Below are positions 54,421 to 63,499 of a DNA stretch of 64,000 nt, piece by piece; within the stretch, counting starts at the first letter, position 1; every line of letters starts with the position of its first letter. The notes below the pieces were generated by a model. It searched no databases. It was not told the DNA's origin and saw nothing but the letters and a program-made list of their open reading frames with translations. Made by a program: the position numbers and the translations under genes. This DNA is from Paenibacillus sp. OV219 (lineage in GTDB: Bacteria; Bacillota; Bacilli; Paenibacillales; Paenibacillaceae), in the NCBI RefSeq assembly GCF_900110075.1, contig NZ_FOCJ01000001.1:124001-188000 (forward strand), read 5' to 3'.

Positions 54421-54457
54421 AAGCCATTTCCCAGAGATTCGGGGAAATGGCTTTTTG
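54421..54457 (+). terminator. Terminator after the Cthe_2159-type gene
   Basis: AAGCCATTTCCC and GGGGAAATGGCTT with an 8-base loop, then TTTTT. Confidence 0.9.
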
Positions 54458-54523
54458 TTTGCGGCGGCAGCGTTATGAAGTGAAAAGTGGCTCGCTGGAA
54501 GTGGGGGAGTGTGAATCGGGTGA

Positions 54524-54948
54524 TGAGAGGATGTGTCCTCTCTCAGGTGCGAGAGCGGCGTGGGGGCCGGAAAAGCGGTAATCGCGTGATGAGAGAGGGA
54601 ATATCCTCTCTCGGGTCCGATGGCGGTAATGGCGGCGGTTAGCTAGCAACTGAGAGATCATATACGTTCTCTCGTGTGAGAAATCACGGGACAATCGTGC
54701 TGAGAGAACATATACGTGCTCTCGGAGTAAGAAAGGGTCTCGAAAGGTATTGAAAGACTGCCGAGAGAACACATATGTGCTCTCAGCAAAAAATAGCCGG
54801 AGAAAGTACGCTGAGAGCACAAATAGGTTCTCTCAGTGAGCAATACACACTGGAAACGAGGTTAGCGTGCAGCTGAGAGTCATGAAACATGACTTTCGAG
54901 TGGCGCAGCAGACGAAATCACGTGTGAGAGTCGTGAAACCCGACTCTC
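54524..54948. repeat. Array of eight hairpins sharing GAGAG/CTCTC ends
   Basis: Hairpins begin at 54525, 54591, 54652, 54702, 54763, 54813, 54875 and 54926; gaps are 66, 61, 50, 61, 50, 62 and 51. All end in GAGAG and CTCTC (one CTTTC), but inner stem bases change together: GAGAGGA/TCCTCTC, GAGAGAGG/CCTCTCTC, GAGAGTCATG/CATGACTTTC, GAGAGTCG/CGACTCTC. Most are preceded by AATCG or a CGTG-like stretch. The 747-bp gap between convergent genes otherwise holds no gene up to the terminator at 55103. Confidence 0.9.
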
Positions 54949-55102
54949 AGCCAATGAGGTTCGTTTAGCGTGCAGCTTAATCCGGAGGGCGGTGTTCCAA
55001 TCCAAGAGGGTATGCGGAGTTAAGTAGTCTGATGAACGAGCTGGCGCTCGAGGCTATAGAGGCGCATAAATCCACCTCGGGCAAGCCGTCCACTCCAAAT
55101 GC

Positions 55103-55138
55103 AAAAAAGCTTAGAGTCGCATTGACTCTAAGCTTTTT
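55103..55138. terminator. Bidirectional terminator
   Basis: AAAAAGCTTAGAGTC and GACTCTAAGCTTTTT with a short loop; it ends the nitroreductase transcript on the minus strand. Confidence 0.9.
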
Positions 55139-55159
55139 CGCATACTACGGGCATCATAA

Positions 55160-55663
55160 TTAAGGTAAATGAGTCATTTTGGAGGCAATCGGAGTTCTTG
55201 GTCTCGCGACCGGCTCTTCTGCGGGATATCCAACGCCAAGGATGCCGATTACGTCGTATCCTTCTTGAACGCTAAGGAGAGCACGATTGTGAGGTAGCGC
55301 GCCGAGTGAAGCCCAATACACGCCGGCGCCTGCTTCGTGGGCGCCCAGCAAGAAGTTCTGAACGAAACAGGATACAGCCATGACATTCTCGTCGCGCTCG
55401 AAAGGCGTTGCGGCAGGTTTGGACAGAACCGCAAGTAGGACCGGCGCATTGCCGAAGTTCGTCTTGTGGTTTAATTTCGCCCTCGTCTCCGGTCCGATCA
55501 AGAGAATTTCCCAAGGCTCGTTCATCCGGTGGTTAGGTGCGAAGCTTGCCGCTTCTAGCCAGGCGATTAAGTCCGCCTCGCGAATCGGATCCGGCTTGAA
55601 TGATTTAATTGTGCGGCGTGTTCGTATGGCTTCAATTATGCTCGTCGTATTTGTCATCGACAT
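55160..55663 (-). CDS. Nitroreductase family flavoprotein
   Basis: A protein of about 167 residues with FMN-binding phrases RTRRTIKSFKPD near 14-25, ASFAPNHRMNEPWE near 41-54, and GVGYPAEEP near the end. ATG 55663 is preferred behind GGAG; other ATG codons lie at 55678, 55672, 55669 and 55657. It resembles the compact YdjA group. Such enzymes reduce nitro compounds or quinone-like substrates with NAD(P)H; the true substrate is unknown. Confidence 0.88.
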   Translation of the reverse strand: MSMTNTTSIIEAIRTRRTIKSFKPDPIREADLIAWLEAASFAPNHRMNEPWEILLIGPETRAKLNHKTNFGNAPVLLAVLSKPAATPFERDENVMAVSCFVQNFLLGAHEAGAGVYWASLGALPHNRALLSVQEGYDVIGILGVGYPAEEPVARPRTPIASKMTHLP

Positions 55664-55697
55664 TTTCATCATCTCCATTCATCTCATTCGCTTCTTC

Positions 55698-55738
55698 GTA
55701 TACATACGTATACAAAGAATGTATGTATACAAATGTAT
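55698..55738. promoter_or_regulatory. Palindromic GTATAC cluster upstream of nitroreductase
   Basis: GTATAC occurs at 55698, 55708 and 55725, with TGTATG copies beside them, 35 to 75 bp before the nitroreductase start. The first two form GTATAC-ATAC-GTATAC. This looks like a multi-site operator for an unlinked regulator. Confidence 0.45.
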
Positions 55739-55776
55739 GCCAACTGCGGCGAAGTCAAGCTGCTGCAAAGGTTCAG

Positions 55777-55815
55777 AAAAAACACCAGTTGCGCATCTTG
55801 AGATGCGAACTGGTG
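55777..55815 (-). terminator. Terminator of the GT2-GtrA gene
   Basis: CACCAGTT(G)CGCATCT and AGATGCGAACTGGTG form a long stem; six A before it become the T-run on the minus strand. Confidence 0.9.
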
Positions 55816-55827
55816 ATTTACAATGCA

Positions 55828-56895
55828 TTAAGAGGCATGCTTTCTCATGCGGCTTGCAGAGGATCCAGTAAGGCGTTCCGCCTGAAAGACGAATTGCCGC
55901 TGCGACCAGAAGCTGAATACGAACAAGGTTCCTTCTGTAAGCAGCTTGGCTACAATCAGGGGGAGTCCCAAGCTTTCATTATAGAGGTACATGAAGCCAT
56001 AATTGAACATCAAGATGAGAACGACGAGTGCAAAATATTTTGGTGCTGATGAGAGAACCGATGGCTTCTGCTTCTTATTAAAGACGAATCGCCGGTTCAT
56101 CGAGTAGTTAAAGACGGAGCTGCCTACCCTTGCGCCGGCTACCGATACGAGAAGACTGCCTGTAGCGAGCTGAAGAAGGAAGAGGAGCACAAAGTCGAGC
56201 AGTGCAGAGAGGACAGACGATGAGCAAAATTTCACAATTGGCGCATACACCTTAACCGAGTCGGCGATAGGGCGGAAATGCGATGATTTATTTTGCTCCA
56301 AATAGATCGTATCAATCGGCACCTCATACATCCGGATGCCCTCCTCCTGAACCGCCAGCAGCATGTTCATCTCATATTCGAAGCGCTCTCCGGGAATTTG
56401 GCATAGCCAATCCAGCATGGACGCGGAGAATCCGCGCAAGCCGGTCTGCGTATCCTGGATGCGGCATCCGGTCGTCAGCGTGTACACCATTCGGGTAGCG
56501 CTATTGCCGAAACGGCTGCGGAATGGGACCTTGCCTGTAAAATATCTGCAGCCCAGTATGAGCTCATTCGGATGTTCGTCCACAGCAGCTATGATTCGCA
56601 TAATATCAGAAGGCAGATGCTGCCCGTCGCTGTCTGCGCAGACGACGCCTTCTGTTGAGCCAATTTCAATTAAATGGTGGAAGCCCGTCTTTAGCGCTAG
56701 CCCCTTGCCTTGATTAGTCGGATGGATAAGCACGGTGCATCCGGCAGCACAGGCTATGTTAAATAGATCACGATAAGCCTCGCCGCTGCCGTCATCGACA
56801 ACGACGATATGCATGCTGCTATCCATCCTCTGTAAATTGGCAATTAATTCAAGAAGACGATGGTCAGGTTCATACGCTGGAATCAATACAGTCAT
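55828..56895 (-). CDS. Fused GT2 glycosyltransferase and GtrA domain protein
   Basis: Residues 1-210 are a GT-A fold glycosyltransferase (VLIPAYEPDHRLL, VVVDDGSGEAY, CADSDGQHLP, DTQTGLRGFSASML). Residues 225-345 are a four-helix GtrA domain (SALLDFVLLFLL, GSSVFNYSMNRRFVFNK, FWSQRQFVFQ). The two functions, which the 10-11.5 kb locus carries as separate genes, are joined here. AAGGAGGAAG precedes the ATG. It lies 14 bp after the phosphodiester glycosidase. It probably makes and flips a lipid-linked sugar. Confidence 0.9.
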   Translation of the reverse strand: MTVLIPAYEPDHRLLELIANLQRMDSSMHIVVVDDGSGEAYRDLFNIACAAGCTVLIHPTNQGKGLALKTGFHHLIEIGSTEGVVCADSDGQHLPSDIMRIIAAVDEHPNELILGCRYFTGKVPFRSRFGNSATRMVYTLTTGCRIQDTQTGLRGFSASMLDWLCQIPGERFEYEMNMLLAVQEEGIRMYEVPIDTIYLEQNKSSHFRPIADSVKVYAPIVKFCSSSVLSALLDFVLLFLLQLATGSLLVSVAGARVGSSVFNYSMNRRFVFNKKQKPSVLSSAPKYFALVVLILMFNYGFMYLYNESLGLPLIVAKLLTEGTLFVFSFWSQRQFVFQAERLTGSSASRMRKHAS

Positions 56896-56909
56896 TTGCT
56901 TCTTCCTCC

Positions 56910-57893
56910 TTATTCACCGAGATAGATAATATCGCTGACACCGCGCTCATTACCGTTGCTGCCTGGGCTGTTAACGACGCGGCCCATAAAGTACATCGTG
57001 GATGAACCGCCGCCGTCGAGATTGTAGGCTTCGGTTGCGCCTAGCCCCTTAAAGAGCTGAGCGAATTCATTCAGTGTTACACCTCTGCTGTCTTCTTGCC
57101 GACCATCGACGACAACGAAGACATAATGGTTCGGCGAGATGATACCAATGCCCGTACGCGGGTTCGCATCGTCGATCGAGCGGTTACCGAAGTTCGTATC
57201 AATCTTCACATTATCGAGATCCGTACTCGCTTCGCCATCCTTAATCAGTGCAGGGCCGAACGAGAACGTATTCGTGACGCCCGCGGCAAGCAGCTCATCA
57301 GCTGACACTTCTTCTTCGTTGTACGATTTCATCGTGCCGTCACTGTATAGCGCCAATCCCACTCGGGCTGGCTCGTTCCTATATAAAGTGCCGTTACGAA
57401 TGATGACTCCATCATTTCGGAAGCCATAATAATCGCCGTTTATCGCGAGAATCGCGTTATTCGATGATGCGATCTCCGAGGTAACCTCGGTAATGTTGCG
57501 CCCGAATGCGTTGTCTGCGAAGGCCGTCAGCAGATGTGTTGCATCCTTGGCCTGCACATCAGCGACATAATAGGTGACTTTGTCATCGCCTGATCCTGTC
57601 ACCACTTTCTTGATTGCAATGCTCATATCATCGCTGCTGTAGTTCCAATCGTCGCTCGTTGCATTTTTCGACCCAGCTTGATTGGTTGTTGATGTGCCTT
57701 CTGTTGCTGCCGAGGCTGTAGCAGAAGAAGCAGGAGCGGTCCCGCTCGCCTTCACAGGCTGAACGATAACCTCAACATGCTCGATCAAGTAGCGGTCCGC
57801 CAATCCATATAGGACTGTACCGACAATCGTTAAGGATAGGGTCAAGCCGATAATGAGTCTTCGCCGCGATTTTCTTTTCTTTGGATGATTCAT
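56910..57893 (-). CDS. Phosphodiester glycosidase family protein (NAGPA domain)
   Basis: ATG 57893 has GAGGAG ten bases upstream. After a basic start (HPKKRKSRRR) one membrane segment anchors the protein. A linker rich in A, S and T reaches about residue 85, and an NAGPA-type domain follows: ILAINGDYYGFRNDGV near 143-158, VVDGRQED near 261-268, and YNLDGGGSSTMYFMG near 285-299. Relatives remove GlcNAc from phosphodiester links; in Gram-positives they may trim wall polymers. It precedes the GT2-GtrA gene. Confidence 0.88.
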   Translation of the reverse strand: MNHPKKRKSRRRLIIGLTLSLTIVGTVLYGLADRYLIEHVEVIVQPVKASGTAPASSATASAATEGTSTTNQAGSKNATSDDWNYSSDDMSIAIKKVVTGSGDDKVTYYVADVQAKDATHLLTAFADNAFGRNITEVTSEIASSNNAILAINGDYYGFRNDGVIIRNGTLYRNEPARVGLALYSDGTMKSYNEEEVSADELLAAGVTNTFSFGPALIKDGEASTDLDNVKIDTNFGNRSIDDANPRTGIGIISPNHYVFVVVDGRQEDSRGVTLNEFAQLFKGLGATEAYNLDGGGSSTMYFMGRVVNSPGSNGNERGVSDIIYLGE

Positions 57894-58127
57894 CTGTAAG
57901 TCACTCCTCATAAGCCATAAGCTCTTGCGATACCTTTACAATAGGCGAGGTAACTTAAATGCAGCTTAAATGAAATTCCGAACGTCAAAAAGCCCGTCCA
58001 CTAGCATTAGCTGACCGGGATTTTGTATAATGAACAAGAGATGGACAATACTAGCAGATGGCAAACAAGGTCTTTGGTCTCGAAATGGCGTAATTGAAAA
58101 TAGTTATCAGTTAGAGGCGAAAAAGGC

Positions 58128-58156
58128 TTGACAAAAAGCCGTCTGAGAATTAATAT
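58128..58156 (+). promoter_or_regulatory. Sigma-A promoter of ahpCF
   Basis: TTGACA at 58128-58133 and TAATAT at 58151-58156, with an ideal 17-base spacer. Confidence 0.85.
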
Positions 58157-58160
58157 CAGT

Positions 58161-58175
58161 TTAGAATTATTTTAA
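58161..58175. promoter_or_regulatory. PerR-like box
   Basis: TTAGAATTATTTTAA matches TTATAATNATTATAA at 12 of 14 fixed positions and starts five bases after the -10 element, where a repressor would block transcription. ahpC and ahpF are known PerR targets in Bacillus. Confidence 0.7.
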
Positions 58176-58202
58176 ATAAACACTCTCTAGGAGGAAATAT
58201 CA

Positions 58203-58766
58203 ATGTCTCTAATCGGAAAAGAAGTACTACCATTTAAAGCTCAAGCTTTCCAAGGCGGAAAATTCATCGAAGTAACGGAACAGAACCTTAAAGGCCAATG
58301 GAGCGTTGTTTGCTTCTACCCAGCTGACTTCACATTCGTATGCCCAACTGAGCTTGGCGACCTGCAAGATCAGTATGCAACTTTGAAATCTCTTGGTGTT
58401 GAAGTGTACTCCGTATCGACAGATACTCACTTCACTCACAAAGCATGGCACGACAACTCGGATACAATCCGCAAAATCGAATACATTATGATCGGCGATC
58501 CTTCGCACACAATCTCCCGCAACTTCGACGTATTGATCGAAGAAGCTGGTCTGGCTGACCGCGGTACGTTCATCATCGATCCAGATGGCGTTATCCAAAC
58601 GGTTGAAATCAGCGCTGGCGGCATCGGCCGTGATGCAAGCACGCTCGTAAACAAAATCAAAGCAGCTCAATACGTTCGTAACAATCCAGGTGAAGTTTGC
58701 CCAGCGAAATGGCAAGAAGGCGGCGCTACACTTAAGCCGGGCCTTGACCTCGTAGGTAAAATCTAA
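58203..58766 (+). CDS. ahpC: Alkyl hydroperoxide reductase peroxiredoxin AhpC
   Basis: A 187-residue typical two-cysteine peroxiredoxin reducing hydrogen peroxide and organic peroxides. The peroxidatic cysteine is in [10 protein letters not shown] near residue 47, the resolving one in GEVCPAKW near 166. TAGGAGG lies just before the ATG. AhpF, encoded 12 bp downstream, regenerates it. It acts in the cytoplasm. Confidence 0.97.
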   Translation: MSLIGKEVLPFKAQAFQGGKFIEVTEQNLKGQWSVVCFYPADFTFVCPTELGDLQDQYATLKSLGVEVYSVSTDTHFTHKAWHDNSDTIRKIEYIMIGDPSHTISRNFDVLIEEAGLADRGTFIIDPDGVIQTVEISAGGIGRDASTLVNKIKAAQYVRNNPGEVCPAKWQEGGATLKPGLDLVGKI

Positions 58767-58778
58767 GGAGCGATCCTA

Positions 58779-60308
58779 ATGGTGTTAGATCCCGAGATTA
58801 AAGCACAATTACAACAGTATCTTGCTTTGATGGAAGGCGACGTGCTCATCAAAGTTCAAACCGGCGATGATCAAGTATCGAAAGATATCCTTGAGCTGAT
58901 GGATGAACTGACGAGCATGACTTCCCGCGTCAAGGTCGAGAAAGCGGATCTACCGAGAACGCCAAGCTTCAGTGTGAACCGTCCAGGTGAAGACACAGGC
59001 ATTGCGTTCGCCGGTATACCGCTCGGCCATGAGTTTACTTCTTTCGTGCTCGCGCTGCTGCAAGTCAGCGGCCGGGCTCCGAAAGTGGAGCAGGAAGTTA
59101 TCGATCAGATTAAGCGCATCAAAGGTGAATTCCAGTTTGAATCGTTCATCAGCTTAAGCTGCCATAACTGCCCGGATGTCGTGCAGGCGCTGAACTTGAT
59201 GAGTGTTCTCAATCCAGGGATTTCGCACACGATGATCGACGGCGCTGTATTTAAAGACGAAGCCGAGAGAAGAGACGTGATGGCTGTGCCATCCGTGTAT
59301 TTGAACGGCGAATTCTTCGGCGGCGGCCGTATGACGATCGAAGAGATTTTGGCGAAGGTCGACACGAACCGTGACGATTCGGAGCTGTTCAATAAAGAAC
59401 CGTACGACGTGCTCGTTGTCGGCGGCGGTCCTGCTGGCGCAAGCGCAGCGATCTATGCAGCCCGTAAAGGGATTCGCACAGGTATCGTCGCTGAGCGTTT
59501 CGGCGGCCAGGTGATGGACACTGTAGGCATCGAGAACTTCATTAGCTTGAAGTACACCGAAGGTCCGAAGCTTGCAGCAAGTCTCGAAGAGCATGTGAAG
59601 GAATACAACGTTGATGTGATGAAGCTTCAAAAGGCGAAACGTCTCGAGAAGAAGGAACTCATCGAGGTTGAGCTTGAGAACGGCGCTGTCCTGCGCAGTA
59701 AGACGGTTATCCTGTCCACAGGTGCCCGTTGGCGTAATGTTGGCGTTCCGGGTGAAGCGGAGTTCAAGAACAAGGGCGTAGCCTATTGCCCGCACTGCGA
59801 CGGCCCATTGTTTATCGGTAAGCGCGTAGCGGTCATCGGCGGCGGCAACTCCGGTATCGAGGCGGCAATCGACCTCGCGGGTATCGTCAGCCATGTTACT
59901 GTTCTGGAATTTCTTCCGGAGCTCAAGGCGGATGCGGTGCTTCAAGAGCGTCTGTACAGCCTGCCTAACGTAACGGTTCATAAGAACGTTCAGACGAAGG
60001 AAATTACGGGTACGGACAAAGTAAACGGAATTACCTACATCGAACGTGATACCGGCGGCGAGCAGCATGTCGAGCTCGAAGGCGTATTCGTTCAAATCGG
60101 TCTTGTTCCGAACACAGATTGGCTTGGCGAAGACATCGAGCGTACGCGCATGGGCGAAATCGTGGTGAACAGCCACGGCTCAACGACCGTTCCTGGCGTG
60201 TTCGCAGCAGGTGACTGCACGAACAGTCCTTTCAAGCAAATTATTATTTCGATGGGATCAGGCGCGACAGCAGCACTTGGCGCATTCGATTATCTAATCC
60301 GGAATTAA
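58779..60308 (+). CDS. ahpF: Alkyl hydroperoxide reductase flavoprotein AhpF
   Basis: A 509-residue NADH-dependent disulfide reductase for AhpC. The N-terminal double thioredoxin-like part carries CHNC near 128-131. The FAD domain begins [19 protein letters not shown] near 213. The second active pair is CPHC near 338-341, and the NADH site is [12 protein letters not shown] near 357-368. AAGGAG lies eight bases before ATG. It ends with [13 protein letters not shown], typical of the family. Confidence 0.97.
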   Translation: MVLDPEIKAQLQQYLALMEGDVLIKVQTGDDQVSKDILELMDELTSMTSRVKVEKADLPRTPSFSVNRPGEDTGIAFAGIPLGHEFTSFVLALLQVSGRAPKVEQEVIDQIKRIKGEFQFESFISLSCHNCPDVVQALNLMSVLNPGISHTMIDGAVFKDEAERRDVMAVPSVYLNGEFFGGGRMTIEEILAKVDTNRDDSELFNKEPYDVLVVGGGPAGASAAIYAARKGIRTGIVAERFGGQVMDTVGIENFISLKYTEGPKLAASLEEHVKEYNVDVMKLQKAKRLEKKELIEVELENGAVLRSKTVILSTGARWRNVGVPGEAEFKNKGVAYCPHCDGPLFIGKRVAVIGGGNSGIEAAIDLAGIVSHVTVLEFLPELKADAVLQERLYSLPNVTVHKNVQTKEITGTDKVNGITYIERDTGGEQHVELEGVFVQIGLVPNTDWLGEDIERTRMGEIVVNSHGSTTVPGVFAAGDCTNSPFKQIIISMGSGATAALGAFDYLIRN

Positions 60309-60331
60309 TCTCTGACTTATATCGTATTGGG

Positions 60332-60366
60332 GCCGTCCCGCACTTTGGTGTGGGGCGGCTTTTTTA
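60332..60366 (+). terminator. Terminator of ahpCF
   Basis: GGCCGTCCCGCAC pairs with GTGTGGGGCGGC with a TTTG loop and mismatches, followed by six T. Confidence 0.85.
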
Positions 60367-60501
60367 GCTAGTCGGATCATTTTTATCCACTAAGAGAGCG
60401 GCAACTGCTAGTCATTGTCCACTTCGTTATGCTAAGGTGAAACCGTCGGCAATTTCTTCCATGCCGCGAATCGTCTTGCCAACAGAGGAGGAATACTAAT
60501 A

Positions 60502-60894
60502 ATGTCCAAAGCCATTTGGTCCGAACAAGCGCCGCAATTCCCATTGCCGTTCTCTCATGCAGTAATCGCAGGTGACTTCGTGTATGTAGCTGGGCAGGTC
60601 GGCGTATTCCCGTATACCCGTGAAATCGCAGGGAACACCATTGAGGAGCAAACGAAACAAACGATTGCTAACATCGAAATAATACTGAAGACAGTGGGGC
60701 TAACGCTCGACCACATTGTGAAGATGGATGTCCATTTAAGCAAATCGGAGGATTTACCAGCTTACAATAAAACCTATTCAGAGCTGTTCAATCAACCCTA
60801 TCCCGCCAGAACGACTGTTGTGAGCGGAATTGGCGACTATCTGATTGAAGTCGATTGTGTTGCTTATGCGCCGCAGCCGCGCAGCAGAGGATAA
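60502..60894 (+). CDS. RidA family enamine/imine deaminase
   Basis: A 130-residue YjgF/RidA protein with GDFVYVAGQVGVFP near 29-42, the catalytic arginine in YPARTTVVSG near 102-111, and VDCVAYAP at the end. RidA destroys reactive 2-aminoacrylate and related enamines. GAGGAGG precedes the ATG. It stands alone; a hairpin at 60911-60950 follows. Confidence 0.93.
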   Translation: MSKAIWSEQAPQFPLPFSHAVIAGDFVYVAGQVGVFPYTREIAGNTIEEQTKQTIANIEIILKTVGLTLDHIVKMDVHLSKSEDLPAYNKTYSELFNQPYPARTTVVSGIGDYLIEVDCVAYAPQPRSRG

Positions 60895-60910
60895 GGCTCG
60901 ACTTAGAAAG

Positions 60911-60950
60911 CGAGGCGTCAACGAGACTTTATTTGTTCTCGCGGATGCCT
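60911..60950 (+). terminator. Hairpin after the RidA gene
   Basis: GAGGCGTC..CGAGA and TCTCG..GATGCCTC pair with short internal loops. A T-run is weak, so termination is likely but not certain. Confidence 0.55.
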
Positions 60951-61068
60951 CTATTTCGCTGCGTCCTGGGCGATGCCCTCATAGTTATTTAGAATAGCGG
61001 AGCGGTGAGGGGTTGAAAAGAAGCTCATAACAAGGTTATTGTTAATATAACGATTGGGGGGAAGCAAA

Positions 61069-61719
61069 TTGGTGCTCGAAGTAAATTACGATGAGAGTAA
61101 AACGAAGCATATCCAGCGAAATAAAATATTGAATCAAGCGTTCCGTTTGTTTCTCGAGAAAGGCATTCAGAATGTGACGATGCAGGATATCGCAGAGGCA
61201 GCTTTCATTCAACGCCGGACGCTGTATTTTTATTACAAGAGTAAAGATGATGTCGCACTCGAATTAATTAAGTGTACGATGTCGGAATTCAGAAAGATAA
61301 CGTCAGAATTGAAGATTCCCACTTATTTAACGACAGGCTTTGCCCGAATTGAATTTATACTGAACGCTTACTTGGACTACTTCCTCCATAACGAAGAGCT
61401 TATTCTGTTCACCGTTCATTCCGATTATTATTTTCACAAAAGCTACAGCAATGAACATGAGGAATCATCCTTCACGTCCTTCTATGAAGAGAGCCGACGC
61501 TCGATTCAGCAAGAGCTAAACCGTGGCATTGAAGACGGAAGCATCAAAGAAAAGTACGCGAAAAATATCGAAGAAATATTTTTCATCTCAGCGTCTGCAA
61601 TTCTGTCACTTACACAACGCTTGCTTTATAGGGGAGAGATTATTAAGAGCGAATCCGGCTATGATCGAAAGAGCCTGTCGCTTCTGGTGGATGTCATATT
61701 GCAAGGTCTTAAAGCATGA
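61069..61719 (+). CDS. TetR/AcrR-family regulator
   Basis: TTG 61069 or GTG 61072 is the likely start behind GGGGGG; TTG 61054 lies on that site. Residues 15-65 are a TetR helix-turn-helix (ILNQAFRLFLEKGIQNVTM, IAEAAFIQRRTLYFYYKSK). The all-helical C-terminal domain binds an unknown ligand. It lies directly upstream of the GH20 gene in the same direction but with its own promoter region between, so control of that gene is possible. Confidence 0.87.
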   Translation: MVLEVNYDESKTKHIQRNKILNQAFRLFLEKGIQNVTMQDIAEAAFIQRRTLYFYYKSKDDVALELIKCTMSEFRKITSELKIPTYLTTGFARIEFILNAYLDYFLHNEELILFTVHSDYYFHKSYSNEHEESSFTSFYEESRRSIQQELNRGIEDGSIKEKYAKNIEEIFFISASAILSLTQRLLYRGEIIKSESGYDRKSLSLLVDVILQGLKA

Positions 61720-61846
61720 TGAAGAAGTCCATTTTAGAGATGGATTTTTTTACTCCTAAAAATATTCACAAAGTGAGAAAATATTATTGATTATTTGCTC
61801 TGTGTGGGATAATATAAAGACCTAAGATCAGGAGGGGGAACTATTT

Positions 61847-63463
61847 ATGCTTATGATTCCAAAATCCAATGGACCTGTTGTCACTAAAGAAGACAGTTTC
61901 GCACTTAAAGACGGTTTTAGCATTCATATCGGAACGTTTAATCAAGAAATTGTCGATGTTTTCTTAACGAGAATGAGAGAGCATTTTCAAATTAACGGTA
62001 CCGTAAGCGGTTCCATTCAAGATGTCGACATTATTTTGTCGCTTGATGAAGAGGCGGATCGCGAGGCTTATCATTTGGAAATTGACGGTCAAGGCATCCG
62101 TTTGGCAGCGAAGGACGATGCTGGCATGACGTGGGCGCTTGGGACACTTATTCATTTGACTGCAGAGGCCACAGCTAAGAACGAAGGCGTTCTTCCTCAT
62201 ACGACACTTCGAGACTGGCCTCAATATAAGTATCGTGGACTAATGGTCGACGTTTGCCGACATTTTTTCGATATCGATCAAATGAAGAGAATCATCGAAG
62301 AGATGTCGCTGTTCAAACTAAATGTGCTTCATTGGCATTTGACAGAAGACCAGGGCTGGCGTATTGAAAGCAAGGTATTCCCGAAGCTGCACGAAGTGGG
62401 CGGAAGAGGACAATACTATACGCAGGAGCAAATTCAAGAAATCGTCCGCTTTGCGACGGCACGAGGCATTGAAGTCATCCCTGAGATCAATATGCCTGGA
62501 CATTCCTCCGCGGCTATTTCGTCTTATCCGCATCTGGGCTGCTTCGATGAGCAAATCCAGGTCGCAGATAAGGCTGGAATTTTTAAAACGATTATTTGCG
62601 CAGGCAAAGAGAGCACGTATGAGTGGATTTATCAGCTGATGGATGAGGTGACTGCATTATTCCCGTCAAACCGGATACATCTGGGAGGGGACGAAGCTCC
62701 GAAGGAGAAATGGAATCAGTGTCCGCATTGCATTGCGTTCATGAAAGAAAACGGCATTCCTAACAGTGAGGAGCTGCAAGGCGTATTCACAGGCAAAGTC
62801 GCCGCTTATTTAAGAGCTAAAGGAAAAGAAGTTATTTGTTGGAATGACAGCTTGAAATCCGAGGAACTAGCTAAGGACATCACCGCTCAATATTGGATGG
62901 AAATATCGCAGGACAGCTATGTCTACCCGCACTTTGAGAAGGGTCGGAAGATGATCTTCTCGGAAACGTTCCATGCTTACTTTGACTATCCTTATTGCGT
63001 TGTGCCTCTTAAGAAAACCTATGAATATAGTCCTGAGATCAGACAGCATACGGGGCTGCAGGGAGACAACGTGCTTGGCATTGAAGGCTGCATCTGGACG
63101 GAACGCGTTCCGTCAAGCGACGTTCTGGAGGCAATGATTTCACCGCGTATTCAAGCTTTGGCTGAAGCGGCGTGGACGATTGATCGGAGCTATGACGATT
63201 TCTTGATCCGGCTGCAAGCTCAAATGTCTGAGTTCGGCTTGATTGGTTTGGCTTCGACGCCTTTCGTACAAGCAACAATCGAAGGAGAAGAGGCGAAAGC
63301 GCAGGCAATTGGCTTCTTGCAATCATTTATGGGTGCGATCTCAAGCTCGGATATCGAAATGGGGTTCACGCCGGAAGAGATGCAAGGGATGATGACCTTG
63401 TTTATCACCAATATTTTCGATGAGCAAACAGCAGGCGAGATTCTGAAATCATTACAGCACTAA
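61847..63463 (+). CDS. GH20 beta-N-acetylhexosaminidase, cytoplasmic
   Basis: A 538-residue enzyme removing terminal GlcNAc or GalNAc. An N-terminal GH20b-like domain spans 1-120. The barrel has GLMVDVCRHFFD near 130-141, LHWHLTEDQGWRIE near 164-177, PEINMPGHSSAA near 211-222 and the catalytic D-E pair in HLGGDEAPK near 277-285. No signal peptide is visible, so it should act on imported fragments. GGAGGGGG precedes the ATG. The symporter gene begins 36 bp downstream and probably supplies substrate. Confidence 0.93.
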   Translation: MLMIPKSNGPVVTKEDSFALKDGFSIHIGTFNQEIVDVFLTRMREHFQINGTVSGSIQDVDIILSLDEEADREAYHLEIDGQGIRLAAKDDAGMTWALGTLIHLTAEATAKNEGVLPHTTLRDWPQYKYRGLMVDVCRHFFDIDQMKRIIEEMSLFKLNVLHWHLTEDQGWRIESKVFPKLHEVGGRGQYYTQEQIQEIVRFATARGIEVIPEINMPGHSSAAISSYPHLGCFDEQIQVADKAGIFKTIICAGKESTYEWIYQLMDEVTALFPSNRIHLGGDEAPKEKWNQCPHCIAFMKENGIPNSEELQGVFTGKVAAYLRAKGKEVICWNDSLKSEELAKDITAQYWMEISQDSYVYPHFEKGRKMIFSETFHAYFDYPYCVVPLKKTYEYSPEIRQHTGLQGDNVLGIEGCIWTERVPSSDVLEAMISPRIQALAEAAWTIDRSYDDFLIRLQAQMSEFGLIGLASTPFVQATIEGEEAKAQAIGFLQSFMGAISSSDIEMGFTPEEMQGMMTLFITNIFDEQTAGEILKSLQH

Positions 63464-63499
63464 TTATATTATTATGAAATCCGCGTAGGAGGCTGCATC

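Noticed and set aside
54473-54843. Minus-strand reading frame over the hairpin array
   Set aside because: Its repeated peptide phrases come from the hairpin repeats; no ribosome site and no family resemblance.
58030-58131. 33-codon frame upstream of the ahpC promoter (MNKRWTILADGKQG...)
   Set aside because: A TATAAT overlaps its start and no ribosome site is visible; too weak to call.
59154-60176. 340-codon frame opposite ahpF
   Set aside because: Shadow of a complete conserved gene, no start signal.
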